NCBI GenBank assembly: GCA_039026975.1
Contig: JBCCLI010000023.1
Location: 1-29,614 of the forward strand
Direction of reading: 5' to 3'
Source: JBCBKZ01 sp039026975
Lineage (GTDB): Bacteria; Bacteroidota; Bacteroidia; J057
DNA length: 29,614 bases
Position 1 is the stretch's first letter. Every line of letters begins with the position of its first letter. The notes below the pieces were generated by a model. It did not search any database. It worked only from the letters and a program-made list of their open reading frames with translations, and was not told the DNA's origin. The translations under genes and the position numbers were made by a program. Shown one piece after another: positions 1-8,655 of this stretch.

Positions 1-1
1 C

Positions 2-307
2 CTCCTCTTTGGTGCCTTCGGAACCATAGCCATTCTCGGTACTGTATTCGCTTTTTCTTATAAAATGCAAAAAGCCAAATTGGAGGCCGAAAACGGAGGA
101 GCCTCAAATACTGCTGAAATCCTGAAGGAACTTAAACGGCTTAGTAGCAATCAATCCCGTATGCTTAAGAGGATAGAGTCCCTGGAAGCTATCATAGTAG
201 ATAATGATATGAATGATCTGGAGACGGGGCTTTCCAGTAAGATGGAGGAGAAGGAGGATGCCTCTAATTCTACCGCTACGACTTTGGACAAAGACATTAA
301 CCTATAA
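2..307 (+). CDS. Partial gene: C-terminal part of a one-helix coiled-coil protein (PspB-like), paralog 1
   Basis: The reading frame is open from the left edge of the window to the stop at 305-307, so the start lies outside. The visible 101 codons begin inside a hydrophobic stretch (LLFGAFGTIAILGTVFAF), then a basic juxtamembrane segment, then a heptad-like charged helix ending in RIESLEAIIVDND, then an acidic Ser/Thr-rich tail. A single N-terminal helix followed by a coiled coil with an R-[IV]-x-x-LE-x-I-[LV]-D motif is the layout of phage-shock protein PspB, and PspB-like is the closest description I can give; function is not proven. An internal ATG at 65 is unlikely to be the start because it would remove the membrane segment. 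The gene is followed 16 nt later by a paralog, and its last 132 nt are almost identical to the end of that paralog. Confidence 0.7.
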   Translation, partial: LLFGAFGTIAILGTVFAFSYKMQKAKLEAENGGASNTAEILKELKRLSSNQSRMLKRIESLEAIIVDNDMNDLETGLSSKMEEKEDASNSTATTLDKDINL

Positions 308-323
308 ACAGAATTATCATATT

Positions 324-659
324 ATGGAAGGTCAGGAGATTTTTCAGATCATGGCTACTATAAGGACATTTATTTTTCTTGGTACACCAGTATTTATTGC
401 CTATTTCGTAGGGAAGTTTATTTACAAAACAAGGAAGGCTAAGTATGAGGCTATGGGGGGAAATAGCGAACTAAAAGAAGAAATACAGAAATTATTGACA
501 TCAAATAAGACTTTGGAGAAAAGGGTAGAGTCCCTGGAAGCTATCATAGTAGATAATGATATGAATGACCTGGAAACGGGGCTTTCCAGTAAGATGGAGG
601 AGAGGGAAGATGCCTCTATCTCTACCACTATTACTTTGGACAAAGACATTAACCTATAA
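324..659 (+). CDS. Small membrane-anchored coiled-coil protein (PspB-like), paralog 2
   Basis: This 111-residue product starts at ATG 324. I prefer this start to an in-frame ATG at 213, because the upstream extension overlaps gene 1 in another frame and reads as low-complexity arginine-rich antisense-like sequence. Residues about 8-32 form one transmembrane helix, followed by a basic stretch (KTRKAKYEAMGG), a coiled-coil segment with KRVESLEAIIVDND, and an acidic tail identical in plan to gene 1. Family knowledge: PspB proteins anchor an envelope-stress response at the inner membrane through such a helix plus coiled coil. Whether these Bacteroidota paralogs do the same is inference. Genes 1-3 are closely spaced (16 and 21 nt gaps) on one strand and are probably co-transcribed. 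Confidence 0.75.
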   Translation: MEGQEIFQIMATIRTFIFLGTPVFIAYFVGKFIYKTRKAKYEAMGGNSELKEEIQKLLTSNKTLEKRVESLEAIIVDNDMNDLETGLSSKMEEREDASISTTITLDKDINL

Positions 660-680
660 CACATCAAACACACTTAACAC

Positions 681-995
681 ATGGGACCAGGAGAAGTACT
701 AACTATGGCCATCATTTTTGGGAGTATAACCCTCACGGCATTCTCCATAGGAAATTTCATTTATAAAACCAGAAGGGAGAAATACAGGGCTATGGGAGGC
801 TCTGAAGAAATAAAAAGAGAGCTGAAGAAAGTATTGGATGAGAATAAATCTATCAAAAAACGTCTGGAATCTTTGGAGGCTATTGTAGTGGATGCTGATT
901 TAGAAAAATTACAGACCAGCTTTTCATCAGAAGTAGGAACAGAGATAGAAGAGCTCAGAAAGCTAAATAAGGGAGAGCTTGAGGAGGGAATATAA
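681..995 (+). CDS. Small membrane-anchored coiled-coil protein (PspB-like), paralog 3
   Basis: The product has 104 residues. It shows an N-terminal transmembrane helix (about residues 8-26), the basic linker YKTRREKYRAMGG that closely matches paralog 2, a predicted coiled coil, and the family motif KRLESLEAIVVDAD. The C-terminal tail is acidic but unrelated in sequence to the shared tail of paralogs 1 and 2, so this copy has not been homogenised with them. It lies 21 nt downstream of paralog 2, probably in the same transcript. It is the last recognisable gene before a 1.2-kb gene-poor stretch. A long open frame on the opposite strand (761-1141) is taken as a shadow of this gene. Confidence 0.75.
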   Translation: MGPGEVLTMAIIFGSITLTAFSIGNFIYKTRREKYRAMGGSEEIKRELKKVLDENKSIKKRLESLEAIVVDADLEKLQTSFSSEVGTEIEELRKLNKGELEEGI

Positions 996-2191
996 TAGAT
1001 CATCCCACCATGTAATGACAGAAATAAGGGATCATACCTTTGAAAAAGAGCAAGAAGATATAAAGTTGTTTCTGGACTTAAATCTTTGAAGAGAAATACG
1101 ATGACAAAACCCTCTGACAACTTACTGCTAAAGGGTTCCACCTACGGAGTACTACAGGTAGGTAGATAGATAAAAAAAGGTTATCACGGAGAAATAAAGG
1201 TTCACTAATACTTCAATTGGTTTAGGTGAAATTTTAATGGGCTTCATCCAGCTATCATGTCTTCTGTATTTTGCTAGCAGACAAGGTGAGTTTTTATCTG
1301 TTGTTCCATGGAATTCATCAGTAAAGAGTGATGGCTAATCAGATGTTAATGCTGTATATACTCTCCTTTATGGTTGAGTAGTACATCTGTTTTTACACAC
1401 CACTCTGCTTGTCTATCTTTCAATGAGTATGAGTTAGATATAAAAGTAGAAACGGTAGAAAGGTTAGTAAATAGGTCTTGGAGATGTATCTACCGTATGT
1501 TTTATGGCTTTCCGAAAAGGAAACTAATAAGTGATACCGTGTACTAGGCAGTAGCCTAATAAGGTAAATGTAAAGTTCTCCCTAAAAATTATATCTACCC
1601 ACAAGAGCTGGTTCAGCCGCCACAAGCGATATGCTGACCAGCATTTTCTGCAGCGACTATCCTCGTCATACATTTTTATTAGGATAGGTTTGTCTATATC
1701 CTTTTAGCAAGGTCTATCAGAAAGAATGTTCTTTTTATGGGTGCATTAGCTTATTAGATGCCATTATTCCTACAGGAGTTTACGAGCATCAATTACCGAA
1801 GATTAGGTACTGTTACAGAAAAAGGAGGTAGTTAGTAAGTCCTGCTAGCTAAGTGATTTTTTTAAGGAATTTCAAAAAACTTCGATGAATATTAGGCAGG
1901 GGACTTTATCTGAAAAAGGGGGGCAAGGCCTTTGATTAAGAAGAGCATTAGGTGAGTAAATACTCACATAAAAAAGTTATGTATATATATATCTTATGCA
2001 GTATGGGTTATTATGTGTAGCCATAATATACGAATTATAATTTTTTGTGAATTACCCAACAATTTATAGCTTATATTAGATTTGACAAGTGTGATTGTTT
2101 GGGGAACTATAATATGTAAAAGTCGACTAAACCCTAAACTTTTCTCCTTTCAGTCCCCTAGAGCTTTTTACGATTTAACTACACGCTGATT
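996..2191. other. Gene-poor AT-rich tract with possible relics
   Basis: No reading frame of convincing length exists on either strand; stops are frequent in all frames. Two very short ATG frames occur on the plus strand (1015-1089, 24 codons; 1100-1168, 22 codons with the peptide LLLKGSTYGVLQ); neither is recognisable. A 46-codon stop-free stretch at 1198-1335 encodes a hydrophobic peptide containing GFIQLSCLLYFASR, which vaguely resembles the C-terminal helix of some DDE transposases, but this is too short to call. An alternating TA run sits near 1981-1993. The tract probably holds decayed sequence plus the promoter of the exoprotease gene. Confidence 0.5.
2077..2113 (+). promoter_or_regulatory. 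Candidate promoter region of the double-protease gene
   Basis: TAGATTTG at 2077-2084 matches the Bacteroidota -7 consensus TAnnTTTG exactly. No TTTG stands at the usual -33 distance; the nearest (2044-2047) is 29 nt upstream, which is too far. The same stretch also contains TTGACA (2082-2087) and TATAAT (2108-2113), but with a 20-nt spacer, also non-ideal. Either would give a 5' leader of roughly 70-100 nt before ATG 2192. Low confidence. Confidence 0.25.
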
Positions 2192-5100
2192 ATGATAAAA
2201 AATGCTAGATTACCTTTTCTATTTTTTCTACTATCATTTTGGTTGATATTGGGTTATTCCCAAGGAAAGAAAGAAAGTCTCACTCGTATCAATTCTATTG
2301 AAAAGGAGTATCTTCAAAAGGGAGAAATTAGGAAATCTGTCAATGCAGATATGCCTAATTTTTTACAAGAAATCCTTCCATCAAATTTGTCTCTATTAAG
2401 ACCTATTCAGAATATTCCGAAAGGGAAAAGTCTTCCCGTTCAGCAGGTTCCAGGAAGGTCTATTTTACCCAATAACCAAATTGTAAAAGTCATCTCTCCT
2501 GAAGATGTGGGAAAGACTTTCTCTTCAACATCTATTACGCCTCAAGAAGGGTGGGAAGCCGTCATCACAGAAGATTTTGAAGGTGTATTTCCTGGAGAAT
2601 GGAGAACCTATTCTGCGGGAAGTGATGTTGATGCATATTGGGATGATGTGAGTGCAAGAGCCAACACGGGTTTTTGGAGTGGATTCTGTGCTGATGAAGG
2701 AGCTGATAAAGTTCCTACAGGAGCTAATTATCCTGATAATATGGATTCCTGGATGGTCTATGGACCTTTTGATTTAAGTGATGCCTCAGATGCCAGGTTA
2801 TCCTTTTATGATTGGCTAGACTCGGAATCAGGCTATGACTACCTAAAATATCACGTCTCTATAGATGGAACTAATTTTTATGGAGAGGATATTTCAGGGA
2901 ACTCTGGGGGATGGGAATTCCGATCTATGGATCTCAAAAATGTACCGGTTCTAGGAGATGTTACAGGACAGTCTCAAGTATGGATTGCCTTTATTTTTAC
3001 TACAGACGGAAGCGTTAATGGATATGAAGGAGCCTATGTAGATGATATTCTACTCGAAAAGAACACGGAAGGTAGTTCTTTACCAGATTTAGTATTATCA
3101 GAATTTACATTAAGTAGTAACATATGGACAGTAGGTAGCTCAATTTTAGTTGGCCTAACAGAAACTAACCTTGGAACTGCAAGTGCAGGGGCACATCGGA
3201 CTCGATTAGTATTATCAGATGATACCTTCATTGAGATATCTGAACGTCAATTGGGTAATGACTTAGCCTTTGGATCAATGGAAATAGACCAATCTATTTC
3301 GCAAAATTCTGTTTTTAACGTACCAGATATACCAGCGGGAGATTATTATGTAGGAATAATAGTAGATGTATTTGATGAAGTTACAGAATTGATCGAAGAG
3401 AACTTCTACTTTTGGACAACCCCAGTAACAATTTCTAATGGGATCAGCCCTCAAGATTTAGTCGTTTCTCCTAGGTCAGTTATCATTAATGAAGAAGGAT
3501 ATACTAAAAGTTTATCACCTTCAAAAAGACAACCTACGACAGTTTCACAAGCCTCTGACTTTGTGAAAAATCAACTTATAGTTAAGCTGAAGAATGCCTC
3601 AATAAATAATCTTGGTACCCTAAATAAAGCTGATCTTGGACTCGACTTATTAAGTAGGAAGTATCAAGTGAAAGTATTGGATCAAATAGGTCCAGCAAGA
3701 GGCCAGAATACTGTATTGGGTAGTACCCTTCTAATTCAATTTGAGTATGAAGATATACAGCAGGTCATACAGACGTATGAGTCTCTAGACATAGTTGAAT
3801 ATGCAGAGCCAAATTATTACGATACGAATTTAGCTATTCCATTTTCCGAGACGACAGTAAGTGATCCCTTGTACACACTTCAATGGGGCCTTAAGAATAC
3901 TGGTAATGCTTTCTCCTATAATGGAAACAGAGTGGGAACTGTTGGAGAAGATATTAACATTGAACCAGCTTGGAACATTACTCAAGGATCTGAGGATATT
4001 ATTGTTGCGGTAATTGATAACGGAATAGATTTAAACCACCCTGAGTTTGCAGGAAGGCTGGTTCCTGGGTATGATTTCCTGAATAGTGATAATGAACCAG
4101 AGGCAGTTGGAGAAGATAATCATGGAAATGCATGTACAGGTATTATTGGTGCAGCAAATGATGGAGTAGGGGTCATTGGAGTGGCACCGGGAGTACGGTT
4201 AATGCCTATCAAATCTCATGAAGGAAGATCTGCTCCAAGGTCAAACGTTATTCAAGGAATTTATTTTGCAGTAGAAAATGGAGCTAGGGTGATTAGTATT
4301 AGCTTGGGAAGTAATGTATTTTCAGCTAGCTATGAAGAGGCCATTAACTTTGCGTTTTCAAATGGAGTCATTGTTCTTAGTTCTGCTGGAAATGATAACT
4401 TAGATAATTCCATTACTCCTAACTATCCTTCTTCTTATGAGAATTGCCTTTCAGTAGGGGCTATGTCCCCCTGTGGATTACGAAAAACGCCTACTACTTG
4501 TGATGGAGAAGACTGGTGGGGAAGTAATTACGGAGATTTAGAGGTTATTTCTCCTGGTACAAGAATTTACACAACAGATTTAGTGGGTAGTCTGGGAAGG
4601 AGTTCTGGTAATTATGTTTCTAATTTTAATGGGACTTCCTCCGCTTGTCCTTTTGCAGCTGGAGTAGCTGCTCTTGTGCTATCAGTTAATCCTGCACTCT
4701 CTCCTATGGAAGTAAGAGAAATACTAAGAGAAAGTGCAACGGATGTAGGGCCTTTAGGTTATGATGGAGAGACAGGTTATGGACGTTTGAATGCTTTCCG
4801 AGCTGTACAAATGGCTGGATCTGGAGGAGGTAATACCATTACATTGACTAATCAGGGAGGGTTACCGTTAAGAGTAGGAAATGTATTTGATAATCAATAT
4901 TGGCTAAGCTTAAATGGGATTTCTACTCCTTTAACTTTAGCTCCATCAGAGAGCAAAAGTTTTACCTTATCTGTAGACTGGGATCAGGTAAACTCTAATG
5001 ATACAGCTACCATCACTATTTGGTCTGATGATCCTGATGAACCTCAGGTGTATGTCTCGGTTATCGTAAACCCCGCTTCAACCAATGAGCCTGATATTGC

Positions 5101-8100
5101 TGTCACTCCTACTTCCCTAGTTATTAATGAGCCAGCTCAGGGAAATGTCGTTACTTCTCCCTCCCCTAAAAGTAACCAGCTAGTCCTTAAGAAAGGGGAC
5201 TATATGCCCGGGCAGATTCTAATAAAGCTAAGGGATATAGAGGTATCAGGGATAGCCCAGCTCAATGCTTCAGATCAATCTTTCCAAGCCCTTCATGAAA
5301 AATTTAAGGTAGTTAAAGGAAGGGTGCTAGGGCAAAGTCGTAATGGAAAAGCTGTGAGCGGGAACCTCCTTCTCTTGGAGTTTGATGAAAGGATAGCTGT
5401 CACAGCCGTAATCAATGCCTACCAAGAGTTGGGAATGGTAGAATATGCCGAGCCTAATTTTATTAATAAACCGATGTTTGCTGGGGAGCTAGCTACTACT
5501 TCTAGTGATCCTCTATTTACCCAACAATGGGGGCTAAAAAATACAGCTAATGCTATTTCTCTGAATGGAGAGAGAGTGGGAACAGTTGGCCAAGATATTA
5601 ATATAGAACCAGCTTGGAATATTACTCGTGGCTCCTCTAACATAGTGGTAGCTGTAATTGATGATGGTATAGATCCTACACACCCTGAATTCTCAGGAAG
5701 AATAGTGGCAGGCTATGACTTTATAGATGATGATAATGACCCTACTTCCTTGCCTGGAGATGCTCATGGAACTGCCTGTGCGGGAATTTTAGCTGCTGCT
5801 AATGATGGACAAGGTGTGGTGGGAGTAGCCCCAAACGTAAACATAATGCCGTTAAGGGTACTCGAAAATAACTATGGCCTTTATGTTGATTTTATTGATG
5901 CCATTTATTTTGCAGTAGCTAACGGGGCTGATGTGATTAGCATGTCATTAGGAGGCTCCTCCTATTCCACTAGCTTTGAGGAAGCTGTCAACTTTGCCGT
6001 TAACAATGGAGTACCTGTATTTGCCTCTGCAGGGAATGATGATGTGAGTAATCTTACTGATCCGAGTTATCCAGCCTCTTTTGTAAATGCTATCTCAGTT
6101 GGCGCTATGTCTCCCTGTGGATTACGAAAGACAAAAACTACTTGTGATGGAGAATTTAATTGGGGGAGTAATTATGGTAACTTAGACTTTATTACCCCAG
6201 GTACTCGTATTTACACAGCTGATATAACTGGTTCAGGTGGGTATGCTAGCGGAAACTACACGCCTAGCTTTAATGGAACTTCTGCCGCCTGTCCATTTGC
6301 TGCAGGAGTAGCTGCATTAGCCTTATCAGTAGACCCTACGTTGACACCTCAGCAGATACGAACTATTTTACAAAATGGATCAGCAGATGCGGGGGAGAGC
6401 GGATATGATGCTGAGACTGGATTTGGCAGGTTGGACGCTTTCGCTGCCCTTAACCAGCTTACCTCTGTTGGGGATAACCAATTCACCATTAGAAACCAAG
6501 GAGAAGGCCAACTTACTATAACCAATATATTGGAAAATGAGGCCTGGCTCAGTATTACAGGAAGAAGCTTCCCCTTCAGCCTTGGAGCCAGTCAGGAGGA
6601 ATCATTCTCGGTAGAGATTAACTGGGACCTGTTAACTAGTTCACAGACGGCTTCCATTGCCATCATCTCAAATGATCCAGATGAACCATTTGTCCAGATC
6701 CAGGTGGTAGCTAATCCTCAAACCAGTAGTACCTATACCATTACTTTATCTACCAATCCAGCTAACGGAGGACTTGTAACAGGAGGAGGCAGTTATGAAG
6801 AAGGAGCTCAAGTGTCAATCTCAGCTGTCGCTAACCAAGGGTATGACTTCGAGGGCTGGTATGAAGGGGGAGTGGAAGTAACCCGGAGTGCAGTCTATTC
6901 CTTTTTTGCTAATCGCAACCGAAGTCTGACTGCTAATTTTAGTCCCACTCTAGATGAATGTCTGCCAATAGAAAGCTGGGCCTCTCGAGATATTGGGAAT
7001 CCTACTTTAGCAGGAGAAGCTTGTGAAAATAGAGCCAAGGGAACTATTAAGATCAAGGCAGGTGGACGGGATATTTGGAATGAAGAAGACGAGTTCCATT
7101 ATGTATATCAGCCCTTATCCGGAGATTGTGAAATCACTGTAAGGGTTAATAGTATACAGTTTACAGACGAATTTGCGAAAGCAGGGGTAATGATTAGGAA
7201 TAGCTTGAGTGGTGCTTCCAGAAATGCATATGTCTATGTTTCTGCTGGTGGTAGGTGGTCTTTCCAAAGAAGGCTAGAAAATGGAGAAAGAACAGTTTCT
7301 ACTATTAGCCAACCAGAAGCAATTTCAGCACCATATTGGGTGAGGTTGCGAAGAGTAGGAGATACTTTTACAGCCTTCCGCTCAAGTAATGGAAATGCAT
7401 GGGTACAAATAGACCAGGTTGAGATTGACCTAAATGAGAAAATATTTATTGGCTTAGCCGTAACGAGCCACAATGTTAGCGAGCTCACAGAAGCTGAATT
7501 TTCCAATGTTCAGTTGTTATCACTAAGTCAGGAAGCATGTGTAGATCCCGTAGGATGGCAGCATGAGGATATAGGATCGCCACCCTTTATGGGAGATGTT
7601 TGTGCAGATAATAATGCTGGAGTATATGAAATAACTGCCTCAGGCTATGATATTTGGAGAGACTTTGACCAATTCCATTTCATGCACAAGCGTTTATCTG
7701 GGAATTTTCAAATTTCGGCCAAAGTAAATTATCTGGAGAATACCAATGACTGGGCAAAAGTTGGTGTGATGATCCGAAGTAGCTTAGATGATGGGGCCAG
7801 GCATGCTATGATGCACATAATACCTGGTGGGAGGTGGTCTTTCCAACGGAGATTTGGAGATGGCCAAGATGCTTCAAATATAAAGAGCCCTACTAACAGT
7901 GGGATCACAACTCCTTACTGGGTAAGACTCAATAAGCAGGGAAATGTAATTTCCGCTTTTCATTCAGAGAATGGCAGTAGTTGGGAGCTAGTAGGTTCAG
8001 AGACCTTCTCTCTTCCCTCTTCTGTCTACGTGGGCCTAGCTGTTACCAGTCATGATAACTCTGAGATCATTACTACCCGCTTGTCTGATGTATCCTTGAT

Positions 8101-8425
8101 TACTTCTGCTAGCGTAAATTCAGGTGAAGAAGCTGAACAAAAAGGACTAGGTAATTCCTTACTTGGGAATATAGAAAATAAGATTAAGCTATATCCCAAT
8201 CCAGCTCAGACTGAAACTTTGCTAGAAATTCCTGCAGCAGCCTCAGGGGAGCGAAGAATTCTCCTCTATGATATGACGGGCAGGGTTCTAACAAGATGGA
8301 CACTACCGAATGATCAAGAGACTAGAATGGTCATAAATACGCGAACCTGTTCTGGGGGTATGTATGTGTTGAGAATAGAAGGTCCCAACTCAAGCACTGT
8401 TAAGTATCTCCAGGTCAATAAATGA
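2192..8425 (+). CDS. Giant secreted double-subtilisin (S8) protease with T9SS sorting domain
   Basis: The 2077-residue product starts with a signal peptide (about 1-23). Visible modules in order: a jelly-roll/MAM-like region (about 125-290), a CARDB-like adhesion domain (about 297-415), a protease prodomain-like segment ending EYAEPNYY (about 455-545), S8 protease 1 (about 555-860; D609, H644, oxyanion N734, S816), an Ig-like domain (about 885-960), a second prodomain (about 1005-1090), S8 protease 2 (D1157, H1192, N1282, S1364), another Ig-like domain, a bacterial-repeat domain (about 1515-1585), two DUF1349-like concanavalin-fold modules (about 1590-1775 and 1783-1970), and a type A T9SS C-terminal sorting domain (about 1995-2077, starting KLYPNP). 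Both catalytic triads look intact, with HGNACTG and HGTACAG around the histidines and NGTS around the serines. Expected location is the cell surface or medium, after Sec export and T9SS passage. Substrate unknown. A hairpin terminator follows. Confidence 0.92.
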   Translation: MIKNARLPFLFFLLSFWLILGYSQGKKESLTRINSIEKEYLQKGEIRKSVNADMPNFLQEILPSNLSLLRPIQNIPKGKSLPVQQVPGRSILPNNQIVKVISPEDVGKTFSSTSITPQEGWEAVITEDFEGVFPGEWRTYSAGSDVDAYWDDVSARANTGFWSGFCADEGADKVPTGANYPDNMDSWMVYGPFDLSDASDARLSFYDWLDSESGYDYLKYHVSIDGTNFYGEDISGNSGGWEFRSMDLKNVPVLGDVTGQSQVWIAFIFTTDGSVNGYEGAYVDDILLEKNTEGSSLPDLVLSEFTLSSNIWTVGSSILVGLTETNLGTASAGAHRTRLVLSDDTFIEISERQLGNDLAFGSMEIDQSISQNSVFNVPDIPAGDYYVGIIVDVFDEVTELIEENFYFWTTPVTISNGISPQDLVVSPRSVIINEEGYTKSLSPSKRQPTTVSQASDFVKNQLIVKLKNASINNLGTLNKADLGLDLLSRKYQVKVLDQIGPARGQNTVLGSTLLIQFEYEDIQQVIQTYESLDIVEYAEPNYYDTNLAIPFSETTVSDPLYTLQWGLKNTGNAFSYNGNRVGTVGEDINIEPAWNITQGSEDIIVAVIDNGIDLNHPEFAGRLVPGYDFLNSDNEPEAVGEDNHGNACTGIIGAANDGVGVIGVAPGVRLMPIKSHEGRSAPRSNVIQGIYFAVENGARVISISLGSNVFSASYEEAINFAFSNGVIVLSSAGNDNLDNSITPNYPSSYENCLSVGAMSPCGLRKTPTTCDGEDWWGSNYGDLEVISPGTRIYTTDLVGSLGRSSGNYVSNFNGTSSACPFAAGVAALVLSVNPALSPMEVREILRESATDVGPLGYDGETGYGRLNAFRAVQMAGSGGGNTITLTNQGGLPLRVGNVFDNQYWLSLNGISTPLTLAPSESKSFTLSVDWDQVNSNDTATITIWSDDPDEPQVYVSVIVNPASTNEPDIAVTPTSLVINEPAQGNVVTSPSPKSNQLVLKKGDYMPGQILIKLRDIEVSGIAQLNASDQSFQALHEKFKVVKGRVLGQSRNGKAVSGNLLLLEFDERIAVTAVINAYQELGMVEYAEPNFINKPMFAGELATTSSDPLFTQQWGLKNTANAISLNGERVGTVGQDINIEPAWNITRGSSNIVVAVIDDGIDPTHPEFSGRIVAGYDFIDDDNDPTSLPGDAHGTACAGILAAANDGQGVVGVAPNVNIMPLRVLENNYGLYVDFIDAIYFAVANGADVISMSLGGSSYSTSFEEAVNFAVNNGVPVFASAGNDDVSNLTDPSYPASFVNAISVGAMSPCGLRKTKTTCDGEFNWGSNYGNLDFITPGTRIYTADITGSGGYASGNYTPSFNGTSAACPFAAGVAALALSVDPTLTPQQIRTILQNGSADAGESGYDAETGFGRLDAFAALNQLTSVGDNQFTIRNQGEGQLTITNILENEAWLSITGRSFPFSLGASQEESFSVEINWDLLTSSQTASIAIISNDPDEPFVQIQVVANPQTSSTYTITLSTNPANGGLVTGGGSYEEGAQVSISAVANQGYDFEGWYEGGVEVTRSAVYSFFANRNRSLTANFSPTLDECLPIESWASRDIGNPTLAGEACENRAKGTIKIKAGGRDIWNEEDEFHYVYQPLSGDCEITVRVNSIQFTDEFAKAGVMIRNSLSGASRNAYVYVSAGGRWSFQRRLENGERTVSTISQPEAISAPYWVRLRRVGDTFTAFRSSNGNAWVQIDQVEIDLNEKIFIGLAVTSHNVSELTEAEFSNVQLLSLSQEACVDPVGWQHEDIGSPPFMGDVCADNNAGVYEITASGYDIWRDFDQFHFMHKRLSGNFQISAKVNYLENTNDWAKVGVMIRSSLDDGARHAMMHIIPGGRWSFQRRFGDGQDASNIKSPTNSGITTPYWVRLNKQGNVISAFHSENGSSWELVGSETFSLPSSVYVGLAVTSHDNSEIITTRLSDVSLITSASVNSGEEAEQKGLGNSLLGNIENKIKLYPNPAQTETLLEIPAAASGERRILLYDMTGRVLTRWTLPNDQETRMVINTRTCSGGMYVLRIEGPNSSTVKYLQVNK

Positions 8426-8447
8426 TAAAAATTATTTAGGTATCTAA

Positions 8448-8484
8448 AGGATCTCTCAATGTAACTGGGAGATCCTATTTTTTT
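8448..8484 (+). terminator. Rho-independent terminator of the double-protease gene
   Basis: A 10-bp stem (8448-8457 with 8467-8476, one G-U pair) encloses a 9-nt loop and is followed by a seven-T run at 8478-8484. It begins 23 nt after the protease stop codon. Confidence 0.85.
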
Positions 8485-8488
8485 AGTC

Positions 8489-8525
8489 AAAAATAATGGG
8501 AACCTCTGGAGCGAGAGATTCCCAT
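8489..8525 (-). terminator. Probable leftward terminator of the DUF4349 gene
   Basis: The arms 8496-8507 and 8514-8525 pair over 12 positions with one mismatch around a 6-nt loop. Read on the minus strand, the hairpin is followed by TATTTTT (8495-8489). It faces the protease terminator only 11 nt away, as expected between convergent genes. The distance from the DUF4349 stop codon is about 130 nt. Confidence 0.55.
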
Positions 8526-8655
8526 ATTCTATCTAACCAACTGAAAAACTATTACTCAAAACTTCTTAAGTGAAATTGCCAGGATTTAGGCACCTTTCCC
8601 AAATATTTAACACTTTTAACAGCCTTAACATTTTGATAAGATTTTTTGAATAACG

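Noticed and set aside
213..323. Upstream extension of paralog 2 to ATG 213
   Set aside because: It overlaps gene 1 in another frame, is Arg/Trp-rich, and would place the membrane helix far from the N-terminus, unlike paralog 3.
761..1141. 126-codon frame on the minus strand
   Set aside because: It is mostly antisense to the third PspB-like gene, serine- and leucine-rich as expected for a complement of charged coiled-coil coding sequence, and has no recognisable domain.
1198..1338. Transposase-like hydrophobic peptide
   Set aside because: 46 codons with only vague resemblance and no terminal inverted repeats or target duplication seen; not enough to call an insertion sequence.
2082..2113. 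TTGACA and TATAAT boxes before the protease gene
   Set aside because: The 20-nt spacer is too long for a classical sigma-70 promoter, and Bacteroidota use different consensus elements; kept only as part of a low-confidence promoter region.
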